Of a DNA stretch of 64,000 bases, positions 47,318 to 55,269 are shown one piece after another (position 1 is the first letter of the stretch; each line of letters opens with the position of its first letter). The position numbers were made by a program, and so were the translations under genes. Source of the stretch: Syntrophales bacterium (GTDB lineage Bacteria; Desulfobacterota; Syntrophia; Syntrophales; UBA5619); NCBI GenBank assembly GCA_023229765.1, contig JALNYO010000010.1, positions 366 to 64,365 on the forward strand, written 5' to 3'. Under the pieces are notes generated by a model. The model saw only the letters and a list, made by a program, of their open reading frames with translations, made no database searches and was not told where the DNA came from.

Positions 47318-49012
47318 TTATGATGGAGTAGAAGATATCAATTCCTTGCATACAAGCGCTGGGCAGCGTTTTTGCTCAATATGAGCCTCATACTCATCCC
47401 TGAAATATTTAAGGCTGCTGAGCAGTGGGTTAGCGGCGCCTTTGCCCAGAGCGCATAATGCCGCCCCTTGCTGAGCCGCAGCTATCATTTCTAAAAGCGC
47501 GATGTCGCCTTTTTTCCCCTTGCCCTCGGTAATGTTATTCAGAATCTTTATCATCTGCCGGAGGCCTTCCCGACAAGGGGTACACTTCCCACAGGATTCA
47601 TTCGACAGGAACTTCAGAAAATATTTAACCATATCAACGATACAGGTATTTTCGGCCGTGACAATCAAACCAGGCCCCATTGTCAAGCCGACTTTCGTCA
47701 ATTCCTCAAAATCAACCGGCAAGTCAAGCATGCTCTCCGGCACGAAACCTCCCAAGGGGCCGCCTACCTGGACTGCCTTGAATTTTTTATCTCCCGGAAT
47801 GCCGCCGCCGATATCAAAGACAATCTTTCTAAAGGTCGTTCCCATCGGCACTTCCACCAAGCCGCTGTTGTTAATCATCCCGGCCAGCGAAAAAACCCTT
47901 GTTCCCTTGCTGCGGCTGGTTCCTATCTTCCCATACCAATCAGCGCCCCGATTGATTATAAGCGGAACATTGGCCCATGTCTGTAAATTGTTCAGGTCGG
48001 TCGGGCTAGCCCACAGACCCCTTTCCGTCGCGTGATCATACTTTGTGATGGGCTCGCCTACCCGGCCCTCCATTGAAGCCATAAGCGCCGTCGATTCTCC
48101 GCAGACATAGCCCCCGCCATCGATGCTAATCCGGATATTGAGATCAAAACCGCAACCTAAAATATTTTTACCCAGCAGGCCGTACTCCTCTGCTTGCTTA
48201 ATGGCGGTCTGGGTATTTTCTACAGTCAGGGGAAATTCATCCCCCACAAAGACATATCCCTCATTCGCCCCGATAGCATAGGCGCCGATTATCATCCCCT
48301 CTAAAATACTGTGAGGATTTCCTTCCATCATTCTTCTATCGACAAAAGCGCCCGGGTCGCCCTCATGACAGTTGCAGATAATATACTTGGTTTCAGCCTC
48401 AGCATTGCGGCACGCTTCCCACTTTATGCCGGCAGGAAAACCGCCGCCGCTGCGTCCGCGCAGGTTAGACTGCTTGATTTCGGCGATCACCTGTTCCGGC
48501 GACATGTTCAGGAGCGCGTTCACCAAAGCGGAATAGCCGCCTATCGCCAGATAATCATCGATACTTTTAGGATCAATCTTGTTATTGTCGCCGATAAGAA
48601 GCGGCAACTGGTTTTTGTAAAAGGGTATTTCCTGCTGATGCACTATTTTTTCGCCGGTATGGGGGTCAGTATAGAGCAGCCGGTCAATGACTTTCTTCCC
48701 AACTACAGTCTGAGAAATAATCTCCGGGGCATCTTCCGGAGTTACACCCAGATAGCAGATCCCCTCGGGATAAATAATAACGATAGGTCCTTTTTCCCCA
48801 AATTCAGGGCAGCCAGTTTTTTTGACATCAACCTTGTTTTGTAAATCCTGTTTTTTAATTTCTTTTTCAAGGGCGCTGATAACGCTATCGTTACCGAGGC
48901 CGATGCAGCCGGTTCCGTCATATATCGCAAGAAAAGGCTTATCGGGATTTCTTTTCGATAAGACGCCTTTCCTGATTTCTTCCAATTCGGCAGGTGAATT
49001 TATCCTCGGCAT
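47318..49012 (-). CDS. bamH: BamH-like NADH-binding flavoprotein (NuoF type)
   Basis: 564 residues. An N-terminal thioredoxin-like [2Fe-2S] region (CIGLG ... KTGCPEFGEKGPIVIIYPEGICYLGV), then the NADH/FMN motifs GRSGGGFPAGIKWEACRN and ICNCHEGDPGAFVDRRMMEGNPHSILEGMIIGAYAIGANEGYVFVGDEFP, and the [4Fe-4S] site SCGKCTPCREG (about 475). The C-terminal 2x[4Fe-4S] ferredoxin domain of some homologues is missing; a CPALVC motif ends the protein. It should oxidise or reduce NAD(H) for the BamB-I complex. Confidence 0.88.
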   Translation of the reverse strand: MPRINSPAELEEIRKGVLSKRNPDKPFLAIYDGTGCIGLGNDSVISALEKEIKKQDLQNKVDVKKTGCPEFGEKGPIVIIYPEGICYLGVTPEDAPEIISQTVVGKKVIDRLLYTDPHTGEKIVHQQEIPFYKNQLPLLIGDNNKIDPKSIDDYLAIGGYSALVNALLNMSPEQVIAEIKQSNLRGRSGGGFPAGIKWEACRNAEAETKYIICNCHEGDPGAFVDRRMMEGNPHSILEGMIIGAYAIGANEGYVFVGDEFPLTVENTQTAIKQAEEYGLLGKNILGCGFDLNIRISIDGGGYVCGESTALMASMEGRVGEPITKYDHATERGLWASPTDLNNLQTWANVPLIINRGADWYGKIGTSRSKGTRVFSLAGMINNSGLVEVPMGTTFRKIVFDIGGGIPGDKKFKAVQVGGPLGGFVPESMLDLPVDFEELTKVGLTMGPGLIVTAENTCIVDMVKYFLKFLSNESCGKCTPCREGLRQMIKILNNITEGKGKKGDIALLEMIAAAQQGAALCALGKGAANPLLSSLKYFRDEYEAHIEQKRCPALVCKELISSTPS

Positions 49013-49021
49013 AATCTTCCT

Positions 49022-49510
49022 CTAATCGTAGTTTTTCAATATATCTTTTGCCTTGTCGGGGGTCATATTGCTGTAATAATTTCCATCCACTATCATTACC
49101 GGACCGGGCGCACCGTAGCCGAGGCAGTTAACTGTCTCCAGACTGAACTTCAGCTCTGTATCCGTTTCCCCCGGTTTAATGCCAAGCATTTCCTCAACTG
49201 CAGCGAGGATGCGCGGCGCACCCTGCACATAACAGGCAGTGCCCATGCAAATTTGAACTTCATGACGTCCCTTGGGCATTAAACTAAAGGCCTTATAAAA
49301 GCTTGCTATATGCTGTAGTTTGCTTAACGGCAAAGGAGTTTGCAATTCCTTATTGACCTTCTCCAGCACTTCCTTGGAAAGCCAATGATGTTCTTTCTGA
49401 ATATCCAGTAATATTTGGATCAGTGAGCCGGCATCACCCTGATATTTATTAACAATCTGATCGATTTTATCGTCATCCATAACTACTGTTTTCACCTTCT
49501 TCCTTCCCAT
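49022..49510 (-). CDS. bamG: BamG-like [2Fe-2S] subunit (NuoE type)
   Basis: 162 residues. [2Fe-2S] ligands: CMGTACYVQGAPRIL and CLGYGAPGPVMIV, typical for NuoE (Cys-x4-5-Cys ... Cys-x3-Cys, of which the last part is CLGYGAPG, so the fourth Cys must be checked). The N-terminus (DDDKIDQIVNKYQGDAGSLIQILLDIQKEHHWLSKEVLEKVNKEL) is the usual helical domain. Encoded between bamF and bamH. Confidence 0.85.
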   Translation of the reverse strand: MGRKKVKTVVMDDDKIDQIVNKYQGDAGSLIQILLDIQKEHHWLSKEVLEKVNKELQTPLPLSKLQHIASFYKAFSLMPKGRHEVQICMGTACYVQGAPRILAAVEEMLGIKPGETDTELKFSLETVNCLGYGAPGPVMIVDGNYYSNMTPDKAKDILKNYD

Positions 49511-49529
49511 AATCCCTATGCATACTCCT

Positions 49530-50303
49530 TCACTTTAAGACGGGAGAAAAGCGCTTCCGGCTTTCATCGAACCGGACTAAGCCCTGTCTTGCCGAAACCT
49601 TCAGGTGTCTGGATACGTCAGAGGGGTTTATGCCTAAAGTACTGGATATTTCTGCTGCGGAAAGGGGACTTTTTCGCAGCAAAAACATAATTTGGGCGAT
49701 TGCCAATTTCTCTGCAACTAACTCCCGAAACATCATCTCGACATCGTCGCTGGCGAAATACTCATCATATTCTTCAACTGTTTCAAAATGAACCCTCAGC
49801 CGTTCCCTTTCGACCAGCTTGAGTTGGGGAACCAAATTTTTCCCTGTTTCCAGTTTGAAATTCAATTCATCCCTGTCCATCCCCTCGCTCGCGCCGATTG
49901 GGCCTAACTCCTTGAGTTTATGCGTAAAGTCAGTTACTACTTCGGCAAAACGGATCCCCTCAGAGGCAGAGACCCACTCGATCCTTAGCCTTTCAGGGTT
50001 AATCCCCAGCAGTTTCAGCAATTTTCTTAGTATATGCATCATGCTCAAGGCATGGTAATTCCCCTCCACGCCATAATGGCATTCACCAAGCCAGCAACCG
50101 CCGATAAAAACCCCATCTGCCCCGTTGGCGAAGGCCTGAAGGATAAATTCCGGATCGACTCTGCCGGAGCACATCAGTCTTATCACTCTTATGTTAGATG
50201 GATATTGATACCGCGCAACCCCCGCAAGGTCTGCCCCGGCGTAGCAGCACCAATTGCATAAAAATCCCAAAATATTCGGTTCAAACTTGTGCCCAATAGC
50301 CAT
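49530..50303 (-). CDS. bamF: BamF-like protein: MvhD iron-sulfur domain with C-terminal winged helix
   Basis: 257 residues from ATG 50303 (GGAG six bases upstream; an ATG 12 bases earlier has no spacing to a ribosome site). Residues 1-140 match the MvhD/FlpD electron-transfer domain (FLCNWCCYAGADLAG, IRVIRLMCSGRVDPEFILQAFANGADGVFIGGCWLGECHYGVEGNYHA). The C-terminal 70 residues (LLRKSPLSAAEISSTLGINPSDVSRHLKVSARQGLVRFDESRKRFSP) form an ArsR-like helix-turn-helix. In the complex MvhD domains link HdrA to an electron donor. All candidate redox residues are Cys; no in-frame UGA suggests selenocysteine. Confidence 0.85.
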   Translation of the reverse strand: MAIGHKFEPNILGFLCNWCCYAGADLAGVARYQYPSNIRVIRLMCSGRVDPEFILQAFANGADGVFIGGCWLGECHYGVEGNYHALSMMHILRKLLKLLGINPERLRIEWVSASEGIRFAEVVTDFTHKLKELGPIGASEGMDRDELNFKLETGKNLVPQLKLVERERLRVHFETVEEYDEYFASDDVEMMFRELVAEKLAIAQIMFLLRKSPLSAAEISSTLGINPSDVSRHLKVSARQGLVRFDESRKRFSPVLK

Positions 50304-50343
50304 TCTTAACTCCATTCCTTGGCAGTAATCCCTGTTTTTCCCA

Positions 50344-53300
50344 TTATTGCACTTCTACAGGAGCTGGGAATGCCACGTTAATCTGGGAAAGTATCTCTTT
50401 ATTGGTATAGTGTTTCAGGGAGATAGCGCCTACCGGACACTTTGAGTTGCAAAGCCCGCATCCTTTGCAGAGGATGGAGTTGACCCGCACCCTGCTGCCC
50501 TGCGGCGTCTCATGAAACTCTATAGCGCCGTCCGTACAGGCAGAAAGACACGCCCCGCAGGCAATGCACTCGTTCTCATTCACCTCGCAAACAGCGCCCG
50601 AGGCGATAAGCGTATCCCGCGCGAGAATAGTTACCGCCCGGCTGGCAGCCCCATAAGCCTGGCTGATCGTCTCGGATATGTGCTTGGGATAATGGGCCAT
50701 CCCGCACAGAAAAACGCCGCTCGTAGAAAAATCAACCGGCCTTAATTTTACATGGGCTTCCTGGAAGAAGCCGTCCTGGTTCAAAGGCACCTTGAAGAAT
50801 TGTGATATTTCTTCACTCGTCGCCGCCGGAATGACGGCAGCGGCCAAAGCAAGCAAATCAGCATCAAGAGCCAGCTTCTTTCCCAAAACCGGATCGGTGA
50901 CGGTAACCCGGAGGATTTTCCGGCCCTCCTCCTCGGCGGCCTCCACAACCGGTTTGTCATTGGCCTCATAGCGGACGAACTTTATCTCCTGATTGGCCGC
51001 TTCCCGGTAATAATCCTCACTGAACCCGTAGGTTCGCATATCCCGAAAGAGAATATAGACATCCATCTGGGGGTTTATCTCTTTTAACTTCAGGGCATTC
51101 TTGACAGCCTGGCTGCAACAGACCCGGCTGCAGTAATTGCGATCTGCCTGTCGGCAACCGACGCACTGAATCATCACCAGGCTCTGAGCGTTCATCAGCC
51201 TTTCTTCCTTTTTGACGATTTTCTCCTCTAATTCCAGCAGGGTCAATACCCTGTCGTCTTTGCCATAGAGGTACTCGGCAGGCTTATATTCTTCGGCGCC
51301 TATAGCAATAATGGATACCCCATGATGTAGCTCCTTGACGCTTCCCCCGGATTTTACCCTGGTTGTAAAATTCCCCACGAACCCGGAAACTTCCATGATG
51401 GCGGCGCCCTTGGATACATGAATGAGGGGGTGCTGATAAACCTTGCGGATCGTGTCACGCAAATATTCTTGAACATCCAAACCTTCCAGGGTGTATGCAA
51501 GTCTGCGCGCCACCCCTCCCAGTTCCTTGTCTTTTTCCAGCAGATAAACCTCAAATCCCTGATTGGCCAAGGCGAGCGCACTGGTCATGCCGGCGATGCC
51601 CCCTCCGACCACCAAAGCCCTTTTGTCAACCGGCAGCTCAAATTCCTGGAGCGGCTGCAAAAGCGAAGCCCGCGATACCGACATCCGGATTAAATCCTTT
51701 GCCTTTTTGGTGGCAGATTCCTGCTCGCGGGAGTGCACCCAGGCGCAATGCTCCCGAATATTGGCAAATTCAAAGAAATAGGGATTAATCCCCCCTTCAC
51801 GAACCGTATCCCGGAAGAGCGGCTCATGGGTGCGGGGGGTGCAGGCGGCGACAACCACGCGATTGAGTCCTTTTTCCCGGATTGTATCCGAGATCTGCCG
51901 GGCATTGTCAGTAGAGCACGCAAAGAGGCTTTCCTGAGCATGAACAACGTTTTTCAGGGTCGAAGCATATTCCGCCACAGAGGGAACATCCACAACTCTT
52001 CCGATATTGGTCCCGCAGCGGCACACAAAGACGCCTACCCGCGCCTCCTCATCCGAGACATCCTTTTCCACGGGATACATTCTTGCTCTGGCCAGGTCCC
52101 CCCGCTGAAAGGCAAGAATTTGACCGCAAAGGGACGCAGCCCCGCTGGCCCCCATAACCGATTCGGGGATATCCATCGGCCCCTGAAAGGCGCCGCTTAC
52201 AAAAATCCCCGGACGAGTGGTCTCCATCGGGTTAACAGGGTTGGTTTTACAGAATCCCTGGGCATTAAGCTCTATGCCGAATTTATTTGCAAATTCCACG
52301 GCGCCGGCAGGAGGCGTTAATCCTACGGATAATACCACCAGATCGAATTCCTCCTCCTTTACCCCATCTTCGAGAGTCGAGTACCGGATCGTTACATTCT
52401 TGCTGTCCGGGATTTCTTTTCCTATCGATACATAGCTTCTGATAAATCGCACCCCGGGAAGCCCTTCCGCCCGTTGGTAAAATCGCTCGAAATCCTTGCC
52501 ATAGGCCCTGATGTCGTTATGAAATACCGTACACTCGACTGCCGGGTCATGGTCTTTTGTTAAAATTACCTGTTTCTGGGTATATGTGCAGCAGACAGCG
52601 GAACAATAGCTGTGTCCGCCCGGGACAACCTGTCGGGAGCCGACACACTGAATCCAGGCCAGCTTGTGGGGATACTTCCTGTCCGAAGGACGCAGAACCT
52701 CGCCTGCGAACGGCCCGGTGGAAGACAGCAGCCTCTCAAAATCAAGGCTGGTTATTACATTCTGCATCTGACCGTAGCCGTAGTCGCCCCGTGGCTTGGG
52801 ATCAAATATCTCATAACCCGGCGCCAGAACTATTGCCCCAACGCTTATTTCCAGCTCCTCCGGCTTTTGTGTAAAATCTATGGCGCCGTTCTTACATATT
52901 CCCAGGCAAATGCTGCATTTTTCGTCGTTCAGGTAAAGGCAGGCTTCCGGGTCAATGTAAGAGATAAGCGGCACTGCCTGAGAAAAATGGATGTGGATTG
53001 CTTTGCTCAACGATAATTTTTGGTTATATGGATCAGGGACCTTCACCGGACAGTACTCTGAACAGGCCGTGCAGCCCGTGCATTTGTCCACATCAACGTA
53101 CCGGGGCTTTTTAATCAGGGTGGCCTTGAAGTCCCCTGCTACGCCTTTGACTTTGTCAACTTCCGTGTAGGTCAGGATCTCTATATTGGGATGTCTGTCG
53201 CATTCGATAAACTTTGGCGATTCAATGCACATGGAACAGTCATTCGTGGGGAACGTCTTATCAAACTGGGACATCTTGCCGCCAATTGTCGTTGATTTCT

Positions 53301-53445
53301 CAACCAGATAAACCTTGAACCCCATATCCGCAAGGTCGAGGGCAGCCTGAATGCCGCTGATCCCTGCGCCGACGACCATCACATCGCCCCAATTGCTTTC
53401 TGTGAGACTTTTGCAAGGCTGTCCCGCCACTGCTTCTTTTCCCAT
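50344..53445 (-). CDS. bamE: BamE-like HdrA protein (tandem flavoprotein halves)
   Basis: 1033 residues. First HdrA half: FAD motif VVGAGISGIQAALDLADMGFKVYLVEK (about 25), CTGCTACSEYCPV [4Fe-4S], CSICLGICKNGAIDF, and WIQCVGSR. Second half: VVGGGIAGMTSALALANQGFEVYLLEKD (about 620), VMIQCVGCRQADRNYCSRVCC. The C-terminus has two [4Fe-4S] motifs (CIACGACLSACTDGAIEF and CKGCGLCNSKCPVGAI). This two-HdrA architecture is that of BamE. HdrA flavins are the site of electron bifurcation in heterodisulfide reductases, so BamE is the suspected bifurcation centre here. Confidence 0.9.
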   Translation of the reverse strand: MGKEAVAGQPCKSLTESNWGDVMVVGAGISGIQAALDLADMGFKVYLVEKSTTIGGKMSQFDKTFPTNDCSMCIESPKFIECDRHPNIEILTYTEVDKVKGVAGDFKATLIKKPRYVDVDKCTGCTACSEYCPVKVPDPYNQKLSLSKAIHIHFSQAVPLISYIDPEACLYLNDEKCSICLGICKNGAIDFTQKPEELEISVGAIVLAPGYEIFDPKPRGDYGYGQMQNVITSLDFERLLSSTGPFAGEVLRPSDRKYPHKLAWIQCVGSRQVVPGGHSYCSAVCCTYTQKQVILTKDHDPAVECTVFHNDIRAYGKDFERFYQRAEGLPGVRFIRSYVSIGKEIPDSKNVTIRYSTLEDGVKEEEFDLVVLSVGLTPPAGAVEFANKFGIELNAQGFCKTNPVNPMETTRPGIFVSGAFQGPMDIPESVMGASGAASLCGQILAFQRGDLARARMYPVEKDVSDEEARVGVFVCRCGTNIGRVVDVPSVAEYASTLKNVVHAQESLFACSTDNARQISDTIREKGLNRVVVAACTPRTHEPLFRDTVREGGINPYFFEFANIREHCAWVHSREQESATKKAKDLIRMSVSRASLLQPLQEFELPVDKRALVVGGGIAGMTSALALANQGFEVYLLEKDKELGGVARRLAYTLEGLDVQEYLRDTIRKVYQHPLIHVSKGAAIMEVSGFVGNFTTRVKSGGSVKELHHGVSIIAIGAEEYKPAEYLYGKDDRVLTLLELEEKIVKKEERLMNAQSLVMIQCVGCRQADRNYCSRVCCSQAVKNALKLKEINPQMDVYILFRDMRTYGFSEDYYREAANQEIKFVRYEANDKPVVEAAEEEGRKILRVTVTDPVLGKKLALDADLLALAAAVIPAATSEEISQFFKVPLNQDGFFQEAHVKLRPVDFSTSGVFLCGMAHYPKHISETISQAYGAASRAVTILARDTLIASGAVCEVNENECIACGACLSACTDGAIEFHETPQGSRVRVNSILCKGCGLCNSKCPVGAISLKHYTNKEILSQINVAFPAPVEVQ

Positions 53446-53478
53446 TTTTATCTGTCCTTATCAGGTTGCTTCGGTTAC

Positions 53479-54630
53479 CTAAATCAGCTCCTGGATGATT
53501 TCCGTAATATCTTTAATCGCCAGCGCTTCGCTATCCTGCATGTTCAAGCGGCTGTCCTCGAAATTGGTGATGCAGTAAGGACAGGCCGTTACCAGCTCCT
53601 CGGCCCCTGCCTCCACCGCCTGCGCCAACCGCAGATCGGAGAACCGCTCGCTCTTGGGCGTCTCCATCCAGATCCGCCCTCCGCCCCCGCCGCAGCACAG
53701 ACTGTCCTGCCGGTAATCGGCCATCTCCAAAAGCTCCAGTCCGTCTATCTTCTTCAAAACCTCCCGCGGCTCGTCGTATATCCCGTTGTGCCGTCCCAGG
53801 TAACAGGGATCATGCCAGGCAACCTTCTTTTCGTAACCCTTCGCAAGCTTCAGCCGGCCTGAATTGATCAGCTCAAACAGGTACTGGGTGCTGTGAACCA
53901 GCTCAAAGTGCACCATGAATTCGGGATATTCGTTCTTGAAGGTGTGGTAGCAGTGAGGCGAGGAAACCAGAATCTTCTTCACCCCGTTTTCGATAAAAGT
54001 CTTGATGTTGGCCCGGGCCAGACGTTTGAATAACTCCTCATCCCCCGCCTTGCGGATGCTCTCCCCGCAGCAGCCTGCCTGCGCACCCAGAATCCCGAAA
54101 TCAACCCCTGCCTTGTTGAGGATATTAACCGTCGCGACCGCAACCTTTTTCATCCGGGGGTCATAGCTGGGATAGCAGCCGGGAAAATAAAGCAGCTCCA
54201 TCCCCTCGGCAAACGTCTTTACAGACAGACCTTTTGCCCAGTCCCCCCGCTTCTCCCGCTTTTCATTCAACGGATTGCCCTCGGCCATCAGGCTGGAGCT
54301 GATGCCGCGGAGCGGGCGGACGGAAGTGGGGAACACCCCGTATTCCGTGGCAACCCGGCGCAGGGAAACCCCCAGCTCGATGATCTTGACGCCGCGGGGA
54401 CAACGCTGCGGGCAGCGGCCGCAGGTGGTGCAGCGCCACATATCGTCGCTTTCGATCTCCGTCAAACCGAAGGTGGCCTGGCGGATGAGCTTGCGCATGC
54501 TGAACTTGATCACCCGGTTCCACGGACAGACAGAGTCGCACATCCCGCATTGATAGCAGAACTTGAAAACCTCTCCGCCGTTTTCCTTGATGACGTCTAT
54601 TATCTCCCTGTAAGGAGCTACTGTCTCCAT
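53479..54630 (-). CDS. bamD: BamD-like HdrD/HdrB-type protein
   Basis: 383 residues. Two N-terminal [4Fe-4S] motifs (CYQCGMCDSVCPWNRV and CTTCGRCPQRCPRGV) are followed by two CCG domains: PGCYPSYDPR with CCGE, and DPCYLGRHNGIYDEPREVLKKIDGL with CCGGGGGRIW. CCG domains bind the non-cubane clusters used in heterodisulfide reductase. It passes electrons between BamE and BamC/BamB. Encoded between bamC and bamE. Confidence 0.9.
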   Translation of the reverse strand: METVAPYREIIDVIKENGGEVFKFCYQCGMCDSVCPWNRVIKFSMRKLIRQATFGLTEIESDDMWRCTTCGRCPQRCPRGVKIIELGVSLRRVATEYGVFPTSVRPLRGISSSLMAEGNPLNEKREKRGDWAKGLSVKTFAEGMELLYFPGCYPSYDPRMKKVAVATVNILNKAGVDFGILGAQAGCCGESIRKAGDEELFKRLARANIKTFIENGVKKILVSSPHCYHTFKNEYPEFMVHFELVHSTQYLFELINSGRLKLAKGYEKKVAWHDPCYLGRHNGIYDEPREVLKKIDGLELLEMADYRQDSLCCGGGGGRIWMETPKSERFSDLRLAQAVEAGAEELVTACPYCITNFEDSRLNMQDSEALAIKDITEIIQELI

Positions 54631-54666
54631 TGCGTTCCTCTATGCTCTTGTTTCGCCTTAATAATT

Positions 54667-55239
54667 TCAGCCCTTCTGGGACATGGACATCCGGGCAACG
54701 GCATCGGTTACCTTCTGCGAGCCATATTTGTTTACCAAGGACTCCAAGCCTATTTTCAAATCTTCCGGCTTTGCCTCTTTTTCCTTCCCCTCTTCCTCAA
54801 ACGTTTCTTCATAAGTCAGGGCGCCGAAAGTGCAAGCCTGCACGCACATCGGCTCCGACAGGGGCGGTTCGTCTTCACACATATCGCATTTTAGAGGAAG
54901 ACCTGAATCGGGTTCCTTAAAGTGATCCCTGGAGGGGCAGGAAGCGCCGCAGAAGCTGCACTGGCTGTATTCTTTTTTATCGATAATATAAGATTGTCTG
55001 CCGCTGCATTCGGCTGGCGTATAATTAGTGGCGCGCACCGGAACGTACAAATCAGTCCGTTCATAAATGAAAACCCGAATCCGGGCCCTCGCCGGATTAA
55101 TGCTGCTATATCTTGGCGAAGCGTGGAATGCGGCGCAGGAAAGCTCACAAGCCCGGCAGCCAGTGCACTTATCAACATTAACTTTTATTTCTTTAACTGT
55201 TTTCTTTTTTACCCCACCATTCACGGTTAGCACCCCCAT
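54667..55239 (-). CDS. bamC: BamC-like ferredoxin subunit
   Basis: 190 residues with the Cys pattern of the DmsB/NrfC type: VDKCTGCRACELSCAAFH, CSGR, CSFCGASCPSRDHF, CDMCEDEPPLSEPMCVQACTFGALTY. This provides three [4Fe-4S] clusters. BamC in class II benzoyl-CoA reductase is the small subunit of the W-containing BamBC core. It lies 24 bp after bamB. Confidence 0.9.
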   Translation of the reverse strand: MGVLTVNGGVKKKTVKEIKVNVDKCTGCRACELSCAAFHASPRYSSINPARARIRVFIYERTDLYVPVRATNYTPAECSGRQSYIIDKKEYSQCSFCGASCPSRDHFKEPDSGLPLKCDMCEDEPPLSEPMCVQACTFGALTYEETFEEEGKEKEAKPEDLKIGLESLVNKYGSQKVTDAVARMSMSQKG

Positions 55240-55249
55240 AGACTTTATT

Positions 55250-55269
55250 GATGAACATGAAGCTACGCT
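55250..55269. repeat. Dispersed 20-mer at the 3-prime end of bamB
   Basis: GATGAACATGAAGCTACGCT (55250-55269), related to TATGAACATTAAGCTACGCT at 58628-58647 and to the 21-bp inserts of MITE copies 3 and 4. On the minus strand it supplies the bamB stop TAG (55263-55265). Confidence 0.45.
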
